A stretch of 64,000 nucleotides of DNA from Escherichia coli. Its GTDB lineage: Bacteria; Pseudomonadota; Gammaproteobacteria; Enterobacterales; Enterobacteriaceae. The position numbers and the translations under genes were made by a program. A model generated the notes under the pieces. That model saw only the letters and a program-made list of their open reading frames with translations. It searched no databases and was not told the origin of the DNA. The stretch spans positions 62,001 to 126,000 of the forward strand of contig NZ_JAATUR010000005.1 of assembly GCF_011881725.1 (NCBI RefSeq). Direction: 5' to 3'. Below, in pieces: positions 52,331-63,490 of this stretch; within the stretch, counting starts at the first letter, position 1, and the number at the start of each line of letters is the position of its first letter.

Positions 52331-53074
52331 TTAGCAGCAGGCCAGTTCGAAATCCATACGCTCCGGTACTTGTCCATTTTCACTGTCCAGCGGCATAAAG
52401 CGAATGGCAAAACGGCTCTTATGGCCGGATATTTGCGGATAAAGCTGTGAATCGAGCGCCAGATTCAGGCGTAACAAATCGGCGTCTTCGCCATTATCCT
52501 GATAAAAACCGTTCAGGCTGGTCTGTTTGCGAAACGGTGCTGACTGGCGAATCAAATCCAACACCATAGTAAGCGCCTGTGTCAGGGGGTTCAGGCTGGC
52601 AATCCAGGTTTCTACCTGACTGTCGCGCTGCACCTGGGGTAAATGCAACCAGATATGCAAAGTTGGCAAATCAAAACTGCAACAGCCGCCAGGTATACTC
52701 AGACGCTGGCGCACCAGGGCAATCATCCGGTCTTCACGCAGAAATTGCCCGATACGCGGTGCAGAAATCAGCACGCTACCTGCGACCTTCAACTGCTGAA
52801 TTAATGCTTCAATACGGCTCTGGTCCACGCCAGGCACGCCAATCCAGGTCTGGAGTTTACGTTGCTGACGTTCCAGCTCTTTCAGTAGCTCGGTACGAAC
52901 TTCTCCACGCTCGAACACATCCAGCAATTCACTGACATTACGGAAGAAATGCAGAGCACCAGCGTAGTCAGCAATAGGTAAATTTACAGTGAGTTGTTGA
53001 ATTAAAAACTCAATGCGCAGCCATGTACGCATTTTTTCATTTAGCGGATGTTCAAAAAGGACCTGGGTCTGCAT
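52331..53074 (-). CDS. zapD: Z-ring associated protein ZapD
   Basis: ZapD (YacF) crosslinks FtsZ filaments through their C-terminal tails and stabilises the Z ring. It has 247 residues, matching K-12, with the mostly helical N-terminal part and the basic-patch region (residues about 110-150, [15 protein letters not shown]). Its start overlaps the coaE stop by 1 bp (TAATG). It is the only division gene of this group outside the dcw cluster. Confidence 0.96.
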   Translation of the reverse strand: MQTQVLFEHPLNEKMRTWLRIEFLIQQLTVNLPIADYAGALHFFRNVSELLDVFERGEVRTELLKELERQQRKLQTWIGVPGVDQSRIEALIQQLKVAGSVLISAPRIGQFLREDRMIALVRQRLSIPGGCCSFDLPTLHIWLHLPQVQRDSQVETWIASLNPLTQALTMVLDLIRQSAPFRKQTSLNGFYQDNGEDADLLRLNLALDSQLYPQISGHKSRFAIRFMPLDSENGQVPERMDFELACC

Positions 53075-53694
53075 TAAGGTTTTTCCTGTGAGACAAACTG
53101 CGACGCGAGCTGCAAATAGTGTGCGTGCAGGCGGGCAACATCTGATGCAATGGCATTCGGTGTGCCGTTATTATTAATGACGTCATCTGCCACCGCAAGA
53201 CGGGCTTCGCGCGTTGCCTGGGCAGCAAGAATTTGTTCGACATGCTCGCGAGTAACATCATCACGTTGCATAGTGCGCATAAGCTGAGTTTCTGGGCTGA
53301 CATCTACCACCAGAACACGATTCGCTTTTTTATGCAGCGAATTTTCTACCAGCAATGGCACAACCCACAGTACATAAGGTGAAGTTGCTTGCTGGATCTG
53401 GCGTTGCGTCTCCTGCTGAATCAGAGGATGCAGCAGGGCATTAAGCCAGTTTTTCTCTTCCGGATCGGCGAAGATCCGCTCGCGCAAGGCTCGACGTTGC
53501 AATGCTCCATCAGCAGCAATCATGTCAGCGCCAAAGTGTTCAGCAATGGCACGCAGCGCAGGTGTACCTGGTTCAACCACCTGACGCGCAATAATATCGG
53601 CATCAATGACATTAATTCCGAGGTCAGCAAATGCATTTGCAACGGTACTCTTGCCACTGCCAATGCCGCCTGTTAAGGCAACTGTATACCTCAT
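53074..53694 (-). CDS. coaE: Dephospho-CoA kinase
   Basis: CoaE phosphorylates the 3'-hydroxyl of dephospho-CoA, the last step of coenzyme A synthesis. It has 206 residues. The P-loop GGIGSGKST is at 9-17, followed by the [16 protein letters not shown] substrate region. It is first of coaE-zapD-yacG. The region 53695-53918 between it and divergent guaC holds both promoters and is A+T-rich near 53800. Confidence 0.97.
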   Translation of the reverse strand: MRYTVALTGGIGSGKSTVANAFADLGINVIDADIIARQVVEPGTPALRAIAEHFGADMIAADGALQRRALRERIFADPEEKNWLNALLHPLIQQETQRQIQQATSPYVLWVVPLLVENSLHKKANRVLVVDVSPETQLMRTMQRDDVTREHVEQILAAQATREARLAVADDVINNNGTPNAIASDVARLHAHYLQLASQFVSQEKP

Positions 53695-53918
53695 AATCTA
53701 TATTCCTGGGAATTCATCATGATTATCAAAATGTTAATAAAAAGTGCGCGAAAGCGAAATAGATGAAGCGTTCACCCACTATTTACCAGGTAAATTTATG
53801 GGATTGTAGCGTAAAAAAAGACAATTTCGCAGTCTTGCGCCATATCGATTAGTGCGTATGATAGCGTCACTGGAGTTGCGCTCTTACCCTTATAGCCATT
53901 AACCCCAGGAATCCGCAC

Positions 53919-54962
53919 ATGCGTATCGAAGAAGATCTGAAGTTAGGTTTTAAAGACGTCCTAATCCGCCCTAAACGCTCCACACTTAAAAGCCGTTCCG
54001 ATGTTGAACTGGAACGTCAATTCACCTTCAAACATTCAGGTCAAAGCTGGTCCGGCGTGCCGATTATCGCCGCAAATATGGACACAGTAGGCACTTTCAC
54101 TATGGCTACGGCTCTGGCTTCTTTCGATATTCTGACCGCTGTTCATAAACATTACTCTGTCGAAGAGTGGCAGACGTTTATCAACAATTCTTCCGCTGAT
54201 GTGCTGAAGCATGTGATGGTTTCTACCGGCACGTCGGATGCCGATTTCGAAAAAACTAAACAAATTCTCGACCTGAATCCGGCATTAAACTTCGTTTGTA
54301 TTGATGTTGCGAATGGATATTCCGAACACTTCGTGCAGTTTGTTGCGAAGGCACGTGAAGCGTGGCCGACCAAAACCATTTGTGCAGGCAATGTGGTGAC
54401 TGGCGAAATGTGTGAGGAACTTATTCTCTCCGGTGCCGATATCGTTAAAGTTGGCATTGGCCCTGGCTCTGTTTGTACAACTCGCGTGAAAACGGGTGTC
54501 GGTTATCCACAGCTTTCTGCGGTGATCGAATGTGCCGATGCCGCGCACGGTCTGGGCGGGATGATCGTCAGCGATGGCGGCTGTACCACACCGGGCGATG
54601 TGGCTAAAGCCTTTGGTGGCGGTGCCGATTTCGTAATGCTCGGCGGGATGCTGGCTGGTCACGAAGAGAGCGGTGGCCGTATTGTTGAAGAGAACGGCGA
54701 GAAATTTATGCTGTTCTACGGTATGAGCTCCGAGTCTGCGATGAAACGTCACGTTGGCGGCGTTGCGGAATATCGCGCCGCAGAAGGTAAAACCGTTAAG
54801 CTGCCGCTGCGCGGTCCGGTTGAAAATACCGCGCGTGATATTTTAGGCGGCCTGCGTTCAGCATGCACTTACGTTGGGGCTTCACGTCTGAAAGAGTTGA
54901 CCAAGCGCACCACGTTTATCCGCGTACTGGAACAAGAAAACCGCGTCTTCAATAACCTGTAA
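53919..54962 (+). CDS. guaC: GMP reductase
   Basis: GuaC converts GMP to IMP with NADPH, feeding guanine nucleotides back to adenine nucleotides. It has 347 residues and the IMPDH/GMPR barrel. The catalytic Cys186 is in GPGSVCTTR. The IMP-binding [26 protein letters not shown] and the flap region [11 protein letters not shown] follow. It is a single gene, convergent with hofC. Confidence 0.98.
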   Translation: MRIEEDLKLGFKDVLIRPKRSTLKSRSDVELERQFTFKHSGQSWSGVPIIAANMDTVGTFTMATALASFDILTAVHKHYSVEEWQTFINNSSADVLKHVMVSTGTSDADFEKTKQILDLNPALNFVCIDVANGYSEHFVQFVAKAREAWPTKTICAGNVVTGEMCEELILSGADIVKVGIGPGSVCTTRVKTGVGYPQLSAVIECADAAHGLGGMIVSDGGCTTPGDVAKAFGGGADFVMLGGMLAGHEESGGRIVEENGEKFMLFYGMSSESAMKRHVGGVAEYRAAEGKTVKLPLRGPVENTARDILGGLRSACTYVGASRLKELTKRTTFIRVLEQENRVFNNL

Positions 54963-54972
54963 TCTCCCAATG

Positions 54973-54993
54973 CTGGCGTGGAGCACACGCCAG
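54973..54993. terminator. Hairpin between convergent guaC and hofC
   Basis: CTGGCGTG (54973-54980) and CACGCCAG (54986-54993) form a strong stem in the 33-bp gap between the two stop codons. No long T-run follows, but it could end transcripts from both sides. Confidence 0.7.
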
Positions 54994-54995
54994 TA

Positions 54996-56198
54996 TTATC
55001 CCACCCCACTCATCGCGTCGCCAAGATGGAAAATTGGCAGATACATCGCCACCACCAGCGTACCGATAATTCCTCCGGTAATGACCAGCAACGCAGGCTC
55101 CAGTATGGCAGCTAGATTATCCGCCAGCGCTAGCGTGTTATCCCGATGATGATGGGCAAGATTCTCCAGCATGAGATCCAGCGAACCGGATGCCTCTCCC
55201 GTTCTCACTAACTGCAAACAGAGCGGGCTAAACTCACCGGCATTTTTTAGCGCCAGCCAGATGGGCTGACCGTTACTGATATCGCCCTGGATTTGTGTCA
55301 GAAGCTTTGCCCAGTATGGGCAGCGCATCGTTTCTCTGACGCTCTCCACCCCCTGCAAAAAAGTAATCCCCGCACTTTGTGTCAGCGCCAGAATCGTAAA
55401 GATCTGCGTGAGTTTTTGTCCCCGCATCAGGGCCCCCATAATCGGGATGCGTAATAACCATTTCTGCCGCGTAATAAACAAGGTTGGGTGACGCATCAGC
55501 AGTTTGTTGGCTATTACCAGCAGAAAACCGAACACTATCAGCAGCCAGCCCCACTCACCGCTGAAATCTGCCAGCGTCATGATCCCTTGTGTAAGAGTCG
55601 GTAGCGGGGTGTTAAAGGTCTTATAGATAGCGGCAAACTCTGGCAGAACAAAATGCAGCATTGCCACAACGACCATTATCGCCATCGTTAAAATGATGAT
55701 GGGGTAACGCAACGCTGATTTCACTTTGTCGGTTAACTGGCTCTGGGCTTTTTGCTGACGAGCCAGTTCAAAGCAGCATTCATCCAGTTTACCAGTCAGT
55801 TCCCCCGTGCGGATCATTGCCTGGTAAAGCGGCGGAAATACCTCTGACCAGGGCAATAATGCATTGGAAAAGGCAACGCCCTGCTCGAGATCGTGCGCCA
55901 GTGATTGCAGCAACGCTTGCCACTGCTTACTGGGATGCTGTTCCGCCAGCAGCGCCAGTCCTTCAGAAAGTGTTAACCCGGCTTTGAGTAGCGTCGCCAG
56001 TTGATGAATGACTTCCGCGCTTTTATCTCCGCGCCACTGCGCAGAATTGATGGTGATTCGCTTCAGGTGAAGTGGAGTAACCCTTTGTTGCTGTAGAGCC
56101 AGAAGCAGCAAGGCACGGCTTTCCGCCCAGAACGTTCCATTTTGTGCGTGACCTTCGTGGGTAACGCCCTGCCAGTGCCAGAGTTGCTTATTCGCCAT
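54996..56198 (-). CDS. hofC: Type IV pilus inner membrane platform protein HofC
   Basis: HofC is a PilC/GspF-family protein that anchors the pilus assembly ATPase in the inner membrane. It has 400 residues with two repeated GspF domains (about 60-185 and 265-390), each ending in hydrophobic segments. LVRTGEASGSLDLMLENLA and MIRTGELTGKLDECCFELA are the matching motifs. It overlaps hofB by 11 bp. The E. coli system (ppdD-hofB-hofC) is usually silent in laboratory growth. Confidence 0.95.
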   Translation of the reverse strand: MANKQLWHWQGVTHEGHAQNGTFWAESRALLLLALQQQRVTPLHLKRITINSAQWRGDKSAEVIHQLATLLKAGLTLSEGLALLAEQHPSKQWQALLQSLAHDLEQGVAFSNALLPWSEVFPPLYQAMIRTGELTGKLDECCFELARQQKAQSQLTDKVKSALRYPIIILTMAIMVVVAMLHFVLPEFAAIYKTFNTPLPTLTQGIMTLADFSGEWGWLLIVFGFLLVIANKLLMRHPTLFITRQKWLLRIPIMGALMRGQKLTQIFTILALTQSAGITFLQGVESVRETMRCPYWAKLLTQIQGDISNGQPIWLALKNAGEFSPLCLQLVRTGEASGSLDLMLENLAHHHRDNTLALADNLAAILEPALLVITGGIIGTLVVAMYLPIFHLGDAMSGVG

Positions 56199-57573
56199 GC
56201 GGCATCCCCAACACGCGGATTAACTCTTCAAAGGTGGTTAAGCCCTGTTCCACGGCCAGGCAGCCATTTTCAAAAAGTGTGCGCATCCCTGTCCGCCTGG
56301 CATGCATTTCCAGCGATTCAATTTCAGTATTAGAGGAAATAAGCTGGCGTATGGTTGGCGTAATGGGTAGCACTTCAAACAAAGCGGTACGACCATAAAA
56401 ACCGTGGTAGCAATGTTCACAACCAGGAGCCTGCCAGCGGGACAGTGGAGATGACCATACATTGTCTGGAAGACGGATCGGTTCTCCTTGCCGCTGACGA
56501 CAATGCGGGCAAAGTTTGCGTACCAGGCGCTGGGCTATTACCAGAGTGAGGGCAGACGAGAGCATCCAGCGGGCAACGCCCATTTGCTGTAAGCGCACCA
56601 GCGTTTCACAGGTGGAGTTGGTGTGTAGCGTGGACAATACCAGATGACCCGTTTGCGCGGCTTTAATGGCGATTTCTGCCGTTTCGCCATCGCGGATCTC
56701 TCCAATCATGATGACGTCAGGATCCTGGCGCAATAACGCACGCAAAACACCCTGAAAGGTAAGACCGGCACGTGGATGGATTTGTGTCTGGTTTAGCCCG
56801 GCAATGGGGATCTCAACCGGATCTTCGACACTGCAAATATTAATATCGGCGGTATTCAGCGTTTGTAGGGCGCTATAAAGTGTGACCGTTTTGCCGCTAC
56901 CGGTTGGGCCGGTTACCAGCACCAGTCCTTGTGGTTGCTGTAGGGCATGAGCAAAGTCTGCCAGTTGTGATGACTGCATTCCCAGCGTGTTAACATCCAG
57001 AGCCTGCTCCACCTGCTGTAATAATCGTAATACCACCTTTTCACCGCCGCGACATGGTAAGGTCGCAATACGAAATGAGATGGCGTTCCCAGCCAGCTCG
57101 ACAGTGAATTGCCCATCCTGTGGCAGGCGATGTTCCGCAATATCCAGGCTTCCCAGTACTTTTAACCTGGCGGTTAAAGCGACTCCGGCATCCAGTGGAA
57201 TATCCGGTAAAGGATGCAGCACGCCGTCGATATGCAAGCGGATGCGGAAGGCATTGTCCGCTGGTTCGATATGAATGTCAGATGCGCGTTGTTCCAGTGC
57301 AGATTGCAACGTATGAGTCAGCAACTCTGCTTTGGGCTGATGCTTATCCTGAACGGTTACGGGCAATGTCTGTTGTGAGCGACTGGCGTGGCCTTCCATC
57401 TGCTGGCGCGTCCAGCAGGTTATCTCAATTCGTTTGGTGGTAGCGAAATGCAATGCGTCCAGTAGCTCATGTGAGGGTGCTTCGACCACCGCAACATGAA
57501 CCACTTCTTCGCTGGCATCCAGTAAGACTCCCTGGTAACGCAAACACAGGGCGGTGAGCTGTGAAATATTCAT
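56188..57573 (-). CDS. hofB: Type IV pilus assembly ATPase HofB
   Basis: HofB is a PilB/GspE-family ATPase that drives pilin polymerisation. It has 461 residues. Walker A GPTGSGKTVTLYSAL, the Asp box, Walker B VIMIGEIRDGETAEIA and the His box are present. A tetracysteine zinc motif (CPHC ... CEHC) follows. It is shorter at the N-terminus than PilB of Pseudomonas, as in K-12. It is 9 bp after ppdD. Confidence 0.95.
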   Translation of the reverse strand: MNISQLTALCLRYQGVLLDASEEVVHVAVVEAPSHELLDALHFATTKRIEITCWTRQQMEGHASRSQQTLPVTVQDKHQPKAELLTHTLQSALEQRASDIHIEPADNAFRIRLHIDGVLHPLPDIPLDAGVALTARLKVLGSLDIAEHRLPQDGQFTVELAGNAISFRIATLPCRGGEKVVLRLLQQVEQALDVNTLGMQSSQLADFAHALQQPQGLVLVTGPTGSGKTVTLYSALQTLNTADINICSVEDPVEIPIAGLNQTQIHPRAGLTFQGVLRALLRQDPDVIMIGEIRDGETAEIAIKAAQTGHLVLSTLHTNSTCETLVRLQQMGVARWMLSSALTLVIAQRLVRKLCPHCRQRQGEPIRLPDNVWSSPLSRWQAPGCEHCYHGFYGRTALFEVLPITPTIRQLISSNTEIESLEMHARRTGMRTLFENGCLAVEQGLTTFEELIRVLGMPHGE

Positions 57574-57582
57574 TGCCGCTCC

Positions 57583-58023
57583 TTAGTTGGTGTTATCAAA
57601 GCGGAAGACGTCTTCACAGGCTTGCTGTAACGCGCTGTCACTTTGAATATTGCAGTTGCGCATCCAGCCGGTGACGCCGTTAGCGTTATCCCAACCGGGC
57701 GTCATGATGACGTTTAACCCATTAAGGCTCTCTTGCCCGGTTAGCGATACCACGCCTTTTGCCACGCTCATAGCAGAGACATAACGAGTCGTGGTAGGTG
57801 AGGGAATACCATTGTTGCTGCCGTCGCAGGTGTCTAATCCACCATGTTCCAGCGCGCATAATTCAACAGCGGTGCGATAAGGCACAAAGGTTTGTAGCAT
57901 GTCGGTGAGTGCGGCTTTTCGCAGGTAGTTCTGATAAGCGGGAATGCCGATGGCGCTTAAAATGGCAATGATGCCAATAACCACCATGAGTTCGATAAGT
58001 GTAAAACCGCGTTGCTTGTTCAT
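57583..58023 (-). CDS. ppdD: Major type IV pilin PpdD
   Basis: PpdD is a type IV prepilin of 146 residues. The short leader MNKQRG is cut before Phe by the prepilin peptidase. FTLIELMVVIGIIAILSAIG is the conserved hydrophobic helix with the Glu5. Cys residues near the C-terminus (NCNIQ and ACEDV) form the pilin disulphide. It differs from K-12 at MDK to MNK, NGLNVIM, GWMRN and the end RFDNTN. It is first of ppdD-hofB-hofC. The 200-bp gap to nadC (58024-58224) shows nothing else. Confidence 0.96.
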   Translation of the reverse strand: MNKQRGFTLIELMVVIGIIAILSAIGIPAYQNYLRKAALTDMLQTFVPYRTAVELCALEHGGLDTCDGSNNGIPSPTTTRYVSAMSVAKGVVSLTGQESLNGLNVIMTPGWDNANGVTGWMRNCNIQSDSALQQACEDVFRFDNTN

Positions 58024-58224
58024 CTGTTTCGCTCCTTGATTTCGTTGGCGCTACTTTGGCAAACGCCATCAGCACAGGCGAGAGGCAAAAAACAAAACGG
58101 GAAGGCGGCTTCCGAGGTTTTTTACTACGTTGCAGTGAAAGACAAGAAATTTGCGAGGCGTTACGAAGAAAGGAGGGAAGGGAAGAATATCCGCCCGCGA
58201 CGGAGCGGATAAATCCGTCAGCGA

Positions 58225-59178
<954 letters not shown>

Positions 59179-59205
59179 TTAGCACCACATATAAGGAGAT
59201 CCTGC

Positions 59206-59757
59206 ATGTTGTTAGAACAGGGGTGGTTGGTTGGCGCGCGCCGCGTTCCCTCGCCACATTACGATTGTCGCCCGGATGACGAAACTCCCACCTTGCTGGT
59301 GGTGCACAATATTAGCTTGCCGCCAGGCGAGTTTGGCGGTCCGTGGATTGACGCATTATTCACCGGAACTATTGATCCGCAGGCTCATCCCTTCTTTGCT
59401 GAGATCGCCCATTTGCGCGTTTCCGCTCATTGTTTAATTCGCCGCGATGGTGAAATTGTCCAGTATGTTCCTTTCGATAAACGCGCCTGGCATGCGGGTG
59501 TTTCCATATATCAGGGGCGCGAACGCTGTAATGATTTCTCCATTGGGATTGAACTGGAAGGCACTGATACACTGGCTTACACCGATGCGCAATATCAGCA
59601 ATTGGCGGCGGTCACGCGGACATTGATTGATCGCTATCCAGATATCGCTAACAACATGACGGGCCATTGCGATATTGCGCCGGATCGTAAAACCGATCCC
59701 GGTCCCGCATTTGATTGGGCGCGGTTCCGTGCGCTGGTCAGCAAGGAGACAACATGA
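59206..59757 (+). CDS. ampD: N-acetylmuramyl-L-alanine amidase AmpD
   Basis: AmpD is a cytoplasmic zinc amidase that splits 1,6-anhydroMurNAc peptides during cell wall recycling and keeps ampC beta-lactamase inducer low. It has 183 residues. Zinc ligands are His34 (VVHNIS), His154 and Asp164 ([15 protein letters not shown]). It overlaps ampE by 4 bp. Confidence 0.98.
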   Translation: MLLEQGWLVGARRVPSPHYDCRPDDETPTLLVVHNISLPPGEFGGPWIDALFTGTIDPQAHPFFAEIAHLRVSAHCLIRRDGEIVQYVPFDKRAWHAGVSIYQGRERCNDFSIGIELEGTDTLAYTDAQYQQLAAVTRTLIDRYPDIANNMTGHCDIAPDRKTDPGPAFDWARFRALVSKETT

Positions 59758-60608
59758 CGCTGTTTACAACCTTACTGGTGTTAATTTTTGAGCGCCTGTT
59801 TAAGTTGGGCGAGCACTGGCAACTTGATCACCGACTCGAAGCGTTTTTCCGCCGGGTGAAACATTTCTCGCTAGGGCGCACATTAGGTATGACCATTATC
59901 GCGATGGGGGTGACTTTTTTACTGTTGCGCGCGTTGCATGGGTTATTGTTCAACGTCCCAACTCTGGTTGTGTGGCTGTTGATTGGTTTGCTATGCATGG
60001 GGGCGGGTAAAGTTCGTCTCCATTATCATGCTTATCTGACGGCTGCTTCTCGTAACGACAGCCATGCCCGTTCCACGATGGCTGGTGAACTCACCATGAT
60101 TCACGGCGTCCCCGCAGGCTGCGATGAACGTGAGTTTTTGCGTGAACTGCAAAATGCGCTGTTGTGGATTAACTTTCGTTTTTATCTTGCTCCGCTGTTC
60201 TGGCTGATTGTGGGGGGGACCTGGGGACCTGTTACGCTGATGGGTTATGCGTTTTTGCGTGCATGGCAATACTGGCTGGCACGTTACCAGACGCCGCATC
60301 ATCGTTTACAGTCGGGGGTTGACGCCGTGCTTCACGTACTGGATTGGGTGCCAGTTCGCCTTGCAGGCGTAGTTTATGCTTTGATCGGCCACGGTGAGAA
60401 AGCGTTACCTGCGTGGTTTGCTTCACTGACCGATTTCCATACATCGCAATACCAGGTTTTAACGCGTCTGGCACAGTTCTCACTGGCGCGTGAACCGCAT
60501 GTCGATAAGGTTGAAACGCCGAAAGCAGCGGTTTCAATGGCGAAGAAAACCTCGTTCGTGGTTGTGGTGGTGATTGCGCTACTGACAATTTACGGGGCGT
60601 TGGTGTAA
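59754..60608 (+). CDS. ampE: Inner membrane protein AmpE
   Basis: AmpE is a multi-span inner membrane protein linked to beta-lactam sensing. From ATG at 59754, overlapping the ampD stop, it has 284 residues, as in K-12. Four hydrophobic stretches are seen, and [19 protein letters not shown] at the N-terminus is conserved. Its biochemical activity is not known. It is convergent with aroP. Confidence 0.96.
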   Translation: MTLFTTLLVLIFERLFKLGEHWQLDHRLEAFFRRVKHFSLGRTLGMTIIAMGVTFLLLRALHGLLFNVPTLVVWLLIGLLCMGAGKVRLHYHAYLTAASRNDSHARSTMAGELTMIHGVPAGCDEREFLRELQNALLWINFRFYLAPLFWLIVGGTWGPVTLMGYAFLRAWQYWLARYQTPHHRLQSGVDAVLHVLDWVPVRLAGVVYALIGHGEKALPAWFASLTDFHTSQYQVLTRLAQFSLAREPHVDKVETPKAAVSMAKKTSFVVVVVIALLTIYGALV

Positions 60609-60615
60609 AGAATGT

Positions 60616-60642
60616 CGCCCTCACCCAAAGCGGGTGAGGGCG
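60616..60642. terminator. Hairpin between convergent ampE and aroP
   Basis: An 11-bp perfect stem, CGCCCTCACCC (60616-60626) with GGGTGAGGGCG (60632-60642), lies in the 42-bp gap between stop codons. It can work on both strands, although no clear T-run is present. Confidence 0.75.
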
Positions 60643-60650
60643 TAGAAAGA

Positions 60651-62024
60651 TTAATGCGCTTTTACGGCTTTTGCGGTTTTCTCTTTGAACAGATAGCCGA
60701 TGCCTAACACCACCAGCCACACCGGGATCAGGTAAACCGAAATCGCCATTCCCGGCGTCATCAGCATAATCACCAGTACTGCCGCCATAAACAGCAGGCA
60801 GATCCAGTTACCCAGTGGATAGAGCAGAGCAGGGAAGCGAGTCACCACGCCTTGTTCCTGCTTGGCGCGACGGAATTTCATATGCGCCAGGCTGATCATC
60901 GCCCAGTTGATCACCAGTGCGGATACCACCAGCGCCATTAACAGTCCGAATGCAGACTCTGGAGCAAGGTAATTGATCAGTACGCACAAGGCCGTTACCA
61001 GCGCAGATACCAGAATGGTATTTACCGGTACGCCGCGTTTATCGACGGAAGCGAGCATTTTCGGGGCGTTCCCCTGTTGTGCCAGACCGAACAGCATACG
61101 GCTGTTGCAATATACGCAGCTGTTGTACACGGAAAGGGCAGCCGTCAACACGACGATATTCAGAGCGTTAGCCACGAAGGTGTCGCCCAGTTCATGGAAG
61201 ATGAGTACAAACGGGCTGGTATCGGCGGTAACGCGCGTCCACGGCATTAACGAGAGCAGAACAGCTAATGAACCAATGTAGAAAATCAGAATACGGTAGA
61301 TAACCTGGTTGGTCGCTTTCGGGATGCTTTGCTCCGGGTTATCGGCTTCTGCTGCGGTGATACCCACCAGCTCCAGACCACCGAACGAGAACATGATAAT
61401 CGCCATCATCATCACCAGCCCGGTGAATCCGTGCGGCAGGAAGCCACCCTGATCCCACAGGTTGCGAACGGTCGCCTGCGGGCCGCCGTTACCGCTGAAC
61501 AGCAGCCAGCCGCCGAAGATGATCATCGCCACAACCGCAATAACTTTGATAATGGCAAACCAAAATTCCATCTCGCCAAATACTTTTACGTTGGTCAGGT
61601 TGATGGCGTTGATCACCACAAAGAACACGGCGGCAGAAGCCCAGGTTGGGATTTCCGGATACCAGAACTGAATGTATTTGCCGACAGCCGTAAGCTCTGC
61701 CATGGCAACTAAAACGTACAGTACCCAATAGTTCCAGCCAGAAGCGAATCCGGCAAAGCTGCCCCAGTATTTATAAGCAAAGTGGCTGAAAGAGCCTGCG
61801 ACAGGTTCTTCGACAACCATTTCACCTAGCTGACGCATGATCAGAAAGGCGATAAAACCTGCAATGGCGTAACCCAGGATAATCCCTGGCCCTGCGGACT
61901 GTATTACGGAGGCGCTACCCAGGAATAGCCCGGTCCCTATCGCGCCACCCAGCGCGATAAGCTGGATATGGCGGTTTTTAAGGCCGCGCTTTAGCTGCTC
62001 GCCGTGCTGTTGACCTTCCATCAT
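60651..62024 (-). CDS. aroP: Aromatic amino acid transporter AroP
   Basis: AroP imports phenylalanine, tyrosine and tryptophan in exchange with protons. It has 457 residues and twelve hydrophobic segments of the amino acid-polyamine-organocation family. The first helix has the ligand-binding loop GGAIGTGLFLGSA. The two initial Met codons (MMEGQQ) are both usable. TyrR boxes lie 71-88 bp upstream and repress it. Confidence 0.97.
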   Translation of the reverse strand: MMEGQQHGEQLKRGLKNRHIQLIALGGAIGTGLFLGSASVIQSAGPGIILGYAIAGFIAFLIMRQLGEMVVEEPVAGSFSHFAYKYWGSFAGFASGWNYWVLYVLVAMAELTAVGKYIQFWYPEIPTWASAAVFFVVINAINLTNVKVFGEMEFWFAIIKVIAVVAMIIFGGWLLFSGNGGPQATVRNLWDQGGFLPHGFTGLVMMMAIIMFSFGGLELVGITAAEADNPEQSIPKATNQVIYRILIFYIGSLAVLLSLMPWTRVTADTSPFVLIFHELGDTFVANALNIVVLTAALSVYNSCVYCNSRMLFGLAQQGNAPKMLASVDKRGVPVNTILVSALVTALCVLINYLAPESAFGLLMALVVSALVINWAMISLAHMKFRRAKQEQGVVTRFPALLYPLGNWICLLFMAAVLVIMLMTPGMAISVYLIPVWLVVLGIGYLFKEKTAKAVKAH

Positions 62025-62565
62025 GAAACCTCGTGCGGTGATTGTTTTTTTGATCTACGCAGTGATGCGTGTGTAAGTTTGCAATTCCGTTTGTTGTATT
62101 AATTTATTTACATCTAAGAAGTTTGAATTGTTACAAAAAGACTTCCGTCAGATCAAGAATAATGGTATGCGCCAACGAATGCACCCGCTTTATGCATGGT
62201 TGAAGATGGGTTGCTTAAAAAGAAACCGTTTGTAAAGTCCCACCCCAAATTATCTTTATCACAACACGTGAATATAAATTCATTTTATTTGAATTAATAA
62301 TCGATAAATTGGTAAGTGAATCGGTTCAATTCGGGTTTTTATCGTTTAATAATCGTTAAAAAAATCCTTTGTCACGTAAATCCTACATTTGTGCATAGTT
62401 ACAACTTTGAAACTTTATATATGTCAGATTGTTAAAATGTGCACACTTTCATGATTTCAATCAAAACCTGTATGGACATAAGGTGAATACTTTGTTACTT
62501 TAGCGTCACAGACATGAAATTGGTAAGACCAATTGACTTCGGCAAGTGGCTTAAGACAGGAACTC
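62025..62565. promoter_or_regulatory. aroP-pdhR divergent region with TyrR boxes and PdhR operator
   Basis: A 541-bp gap. TyrR boxes for aroP are TGTATT-N6-TTTACA at 62095-62112 (strong) and a weaker TGTAAG box at 62072-62089, 23 bp away. The PdhR operator AATTGGTAAGACCAATT is a perfect palindrome arm pair (62518-62534) before pdhR. The middle part (about 62260-62440) is A+T-rich and shows no gene. Confidence 0.85.
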
Positions 62566-63330
62566 ATGGCCTACAGCAAAATCCGCCAACCAAAACTCTC
62601 CGATGTGATTGAGCAGCAACTGGAGTTTTTGATCCTCGAAGGCACACTCCGCCCGGGCGAAAAACTCCCACCGGAACGCGAACTGGCGAAACAGTTTGAC
62701 GTCTCCCGTCCCTCCTTGCGTGAGGCGATTCAACGTCTCGAAGCGAAGGGCTTGTTGCTTCGTCGCCAGGGTGGCGGCACTTTTGTCCAGAGTAGCCTCT
62801 GGCAAAGCTTCAGCGATCCGCTGGTGGAACTGCTCTCCGACCATCCTGAATCACAGTATGACTTGCTCGAAACACGACACGCCCTGGAAGGTATCGCCGC
62901 CTATTACGCCGCGCTGCGTAGTACCGATGAAGACAAGGAACGCATCCGTGAACTCCACCACGCCATAGAGCTGGCGCAGCAGTCTGGCGATCTGGACGCG
63001 GAATCAAACGCCGTACTCCAGTATCAGATTGCCGTCACCGAAGCAGCCCACAATGTGGTTCTGCTTCATCTGCTAAGGTGTATGGAGCCGATGTTGGCCC
63101 AGAATGTCCGTCAGAACTTCGAATTGCTCTATTCGCGTCGCGAGATGCTGCCGCTGGTGAGTAGTCACCGCACCCGCATATTCGAAGCGATTATGGCCGG
63201 TAAGCCTGAGGATGCGCGAGACGCTTCTCATCGCCACCTTGCCTTTATCGAAGAAATTTTGCTCGACAGAAGCCGTGAGGAGAGCCGCCGTGAGCGTTCT
63301 CTGCGTCGTCTGGAGCAACGCAAGAATTAG
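62566..63330 (+). CDS. pdhR: Pyruvate dehydrogenase complex repressor PdhR
   Basis: PdhR is a GntR/FadR-family repressor of pdhR-aceEF-lpd and of ndh and cyoABCDE; pyruvate releases it. From [12 protein letters not shown] it has 254 residues, as in K-12. The winged helix-turn-helix has [22 protein letters not shown] (about 41-62, quoted in part as [18 protein letters not shown]). The C-terminal FCD domain binds pyruvate. Its own operator lies 32 bp upstream. Confidence 0.97.
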   Translation: MAYSKIRQPKLSDVIEQQLEFLILEGTLRPGEKLPPERELAKQFDVSRPSLREAIQRLEAKGLLLRRQGGGTFVQSSLWQSFSDPLVELLSDHPESQYDLLETRHALEGIAAYYAALRSTDEDKERIRELHHAIELAQQSGDLDAESNAVLQYQIAVTEAAHNVVLLHLLRCMEPMLAQNVRQNFELLYSRREMLPLVSSHRTRIFEAIMAGKPEDARDASHRHLAFIEEILLDRSREESRRERSLRRLEQRKN

Positions 63331-63490
63331 TGATTTTTCTGGTAAAAATTATCCAGAAGATGTTGTAAATCAAGCGCATATAAAAGCGCGGCAACTAAAC
63401 GTAGAACCTGTCTTATTGAGCTTTCCGGCGAGAGTTCAATGGGACAGGTTCCAGAAAACTCAACGTTATTAGATAGATAAGGAATAACCC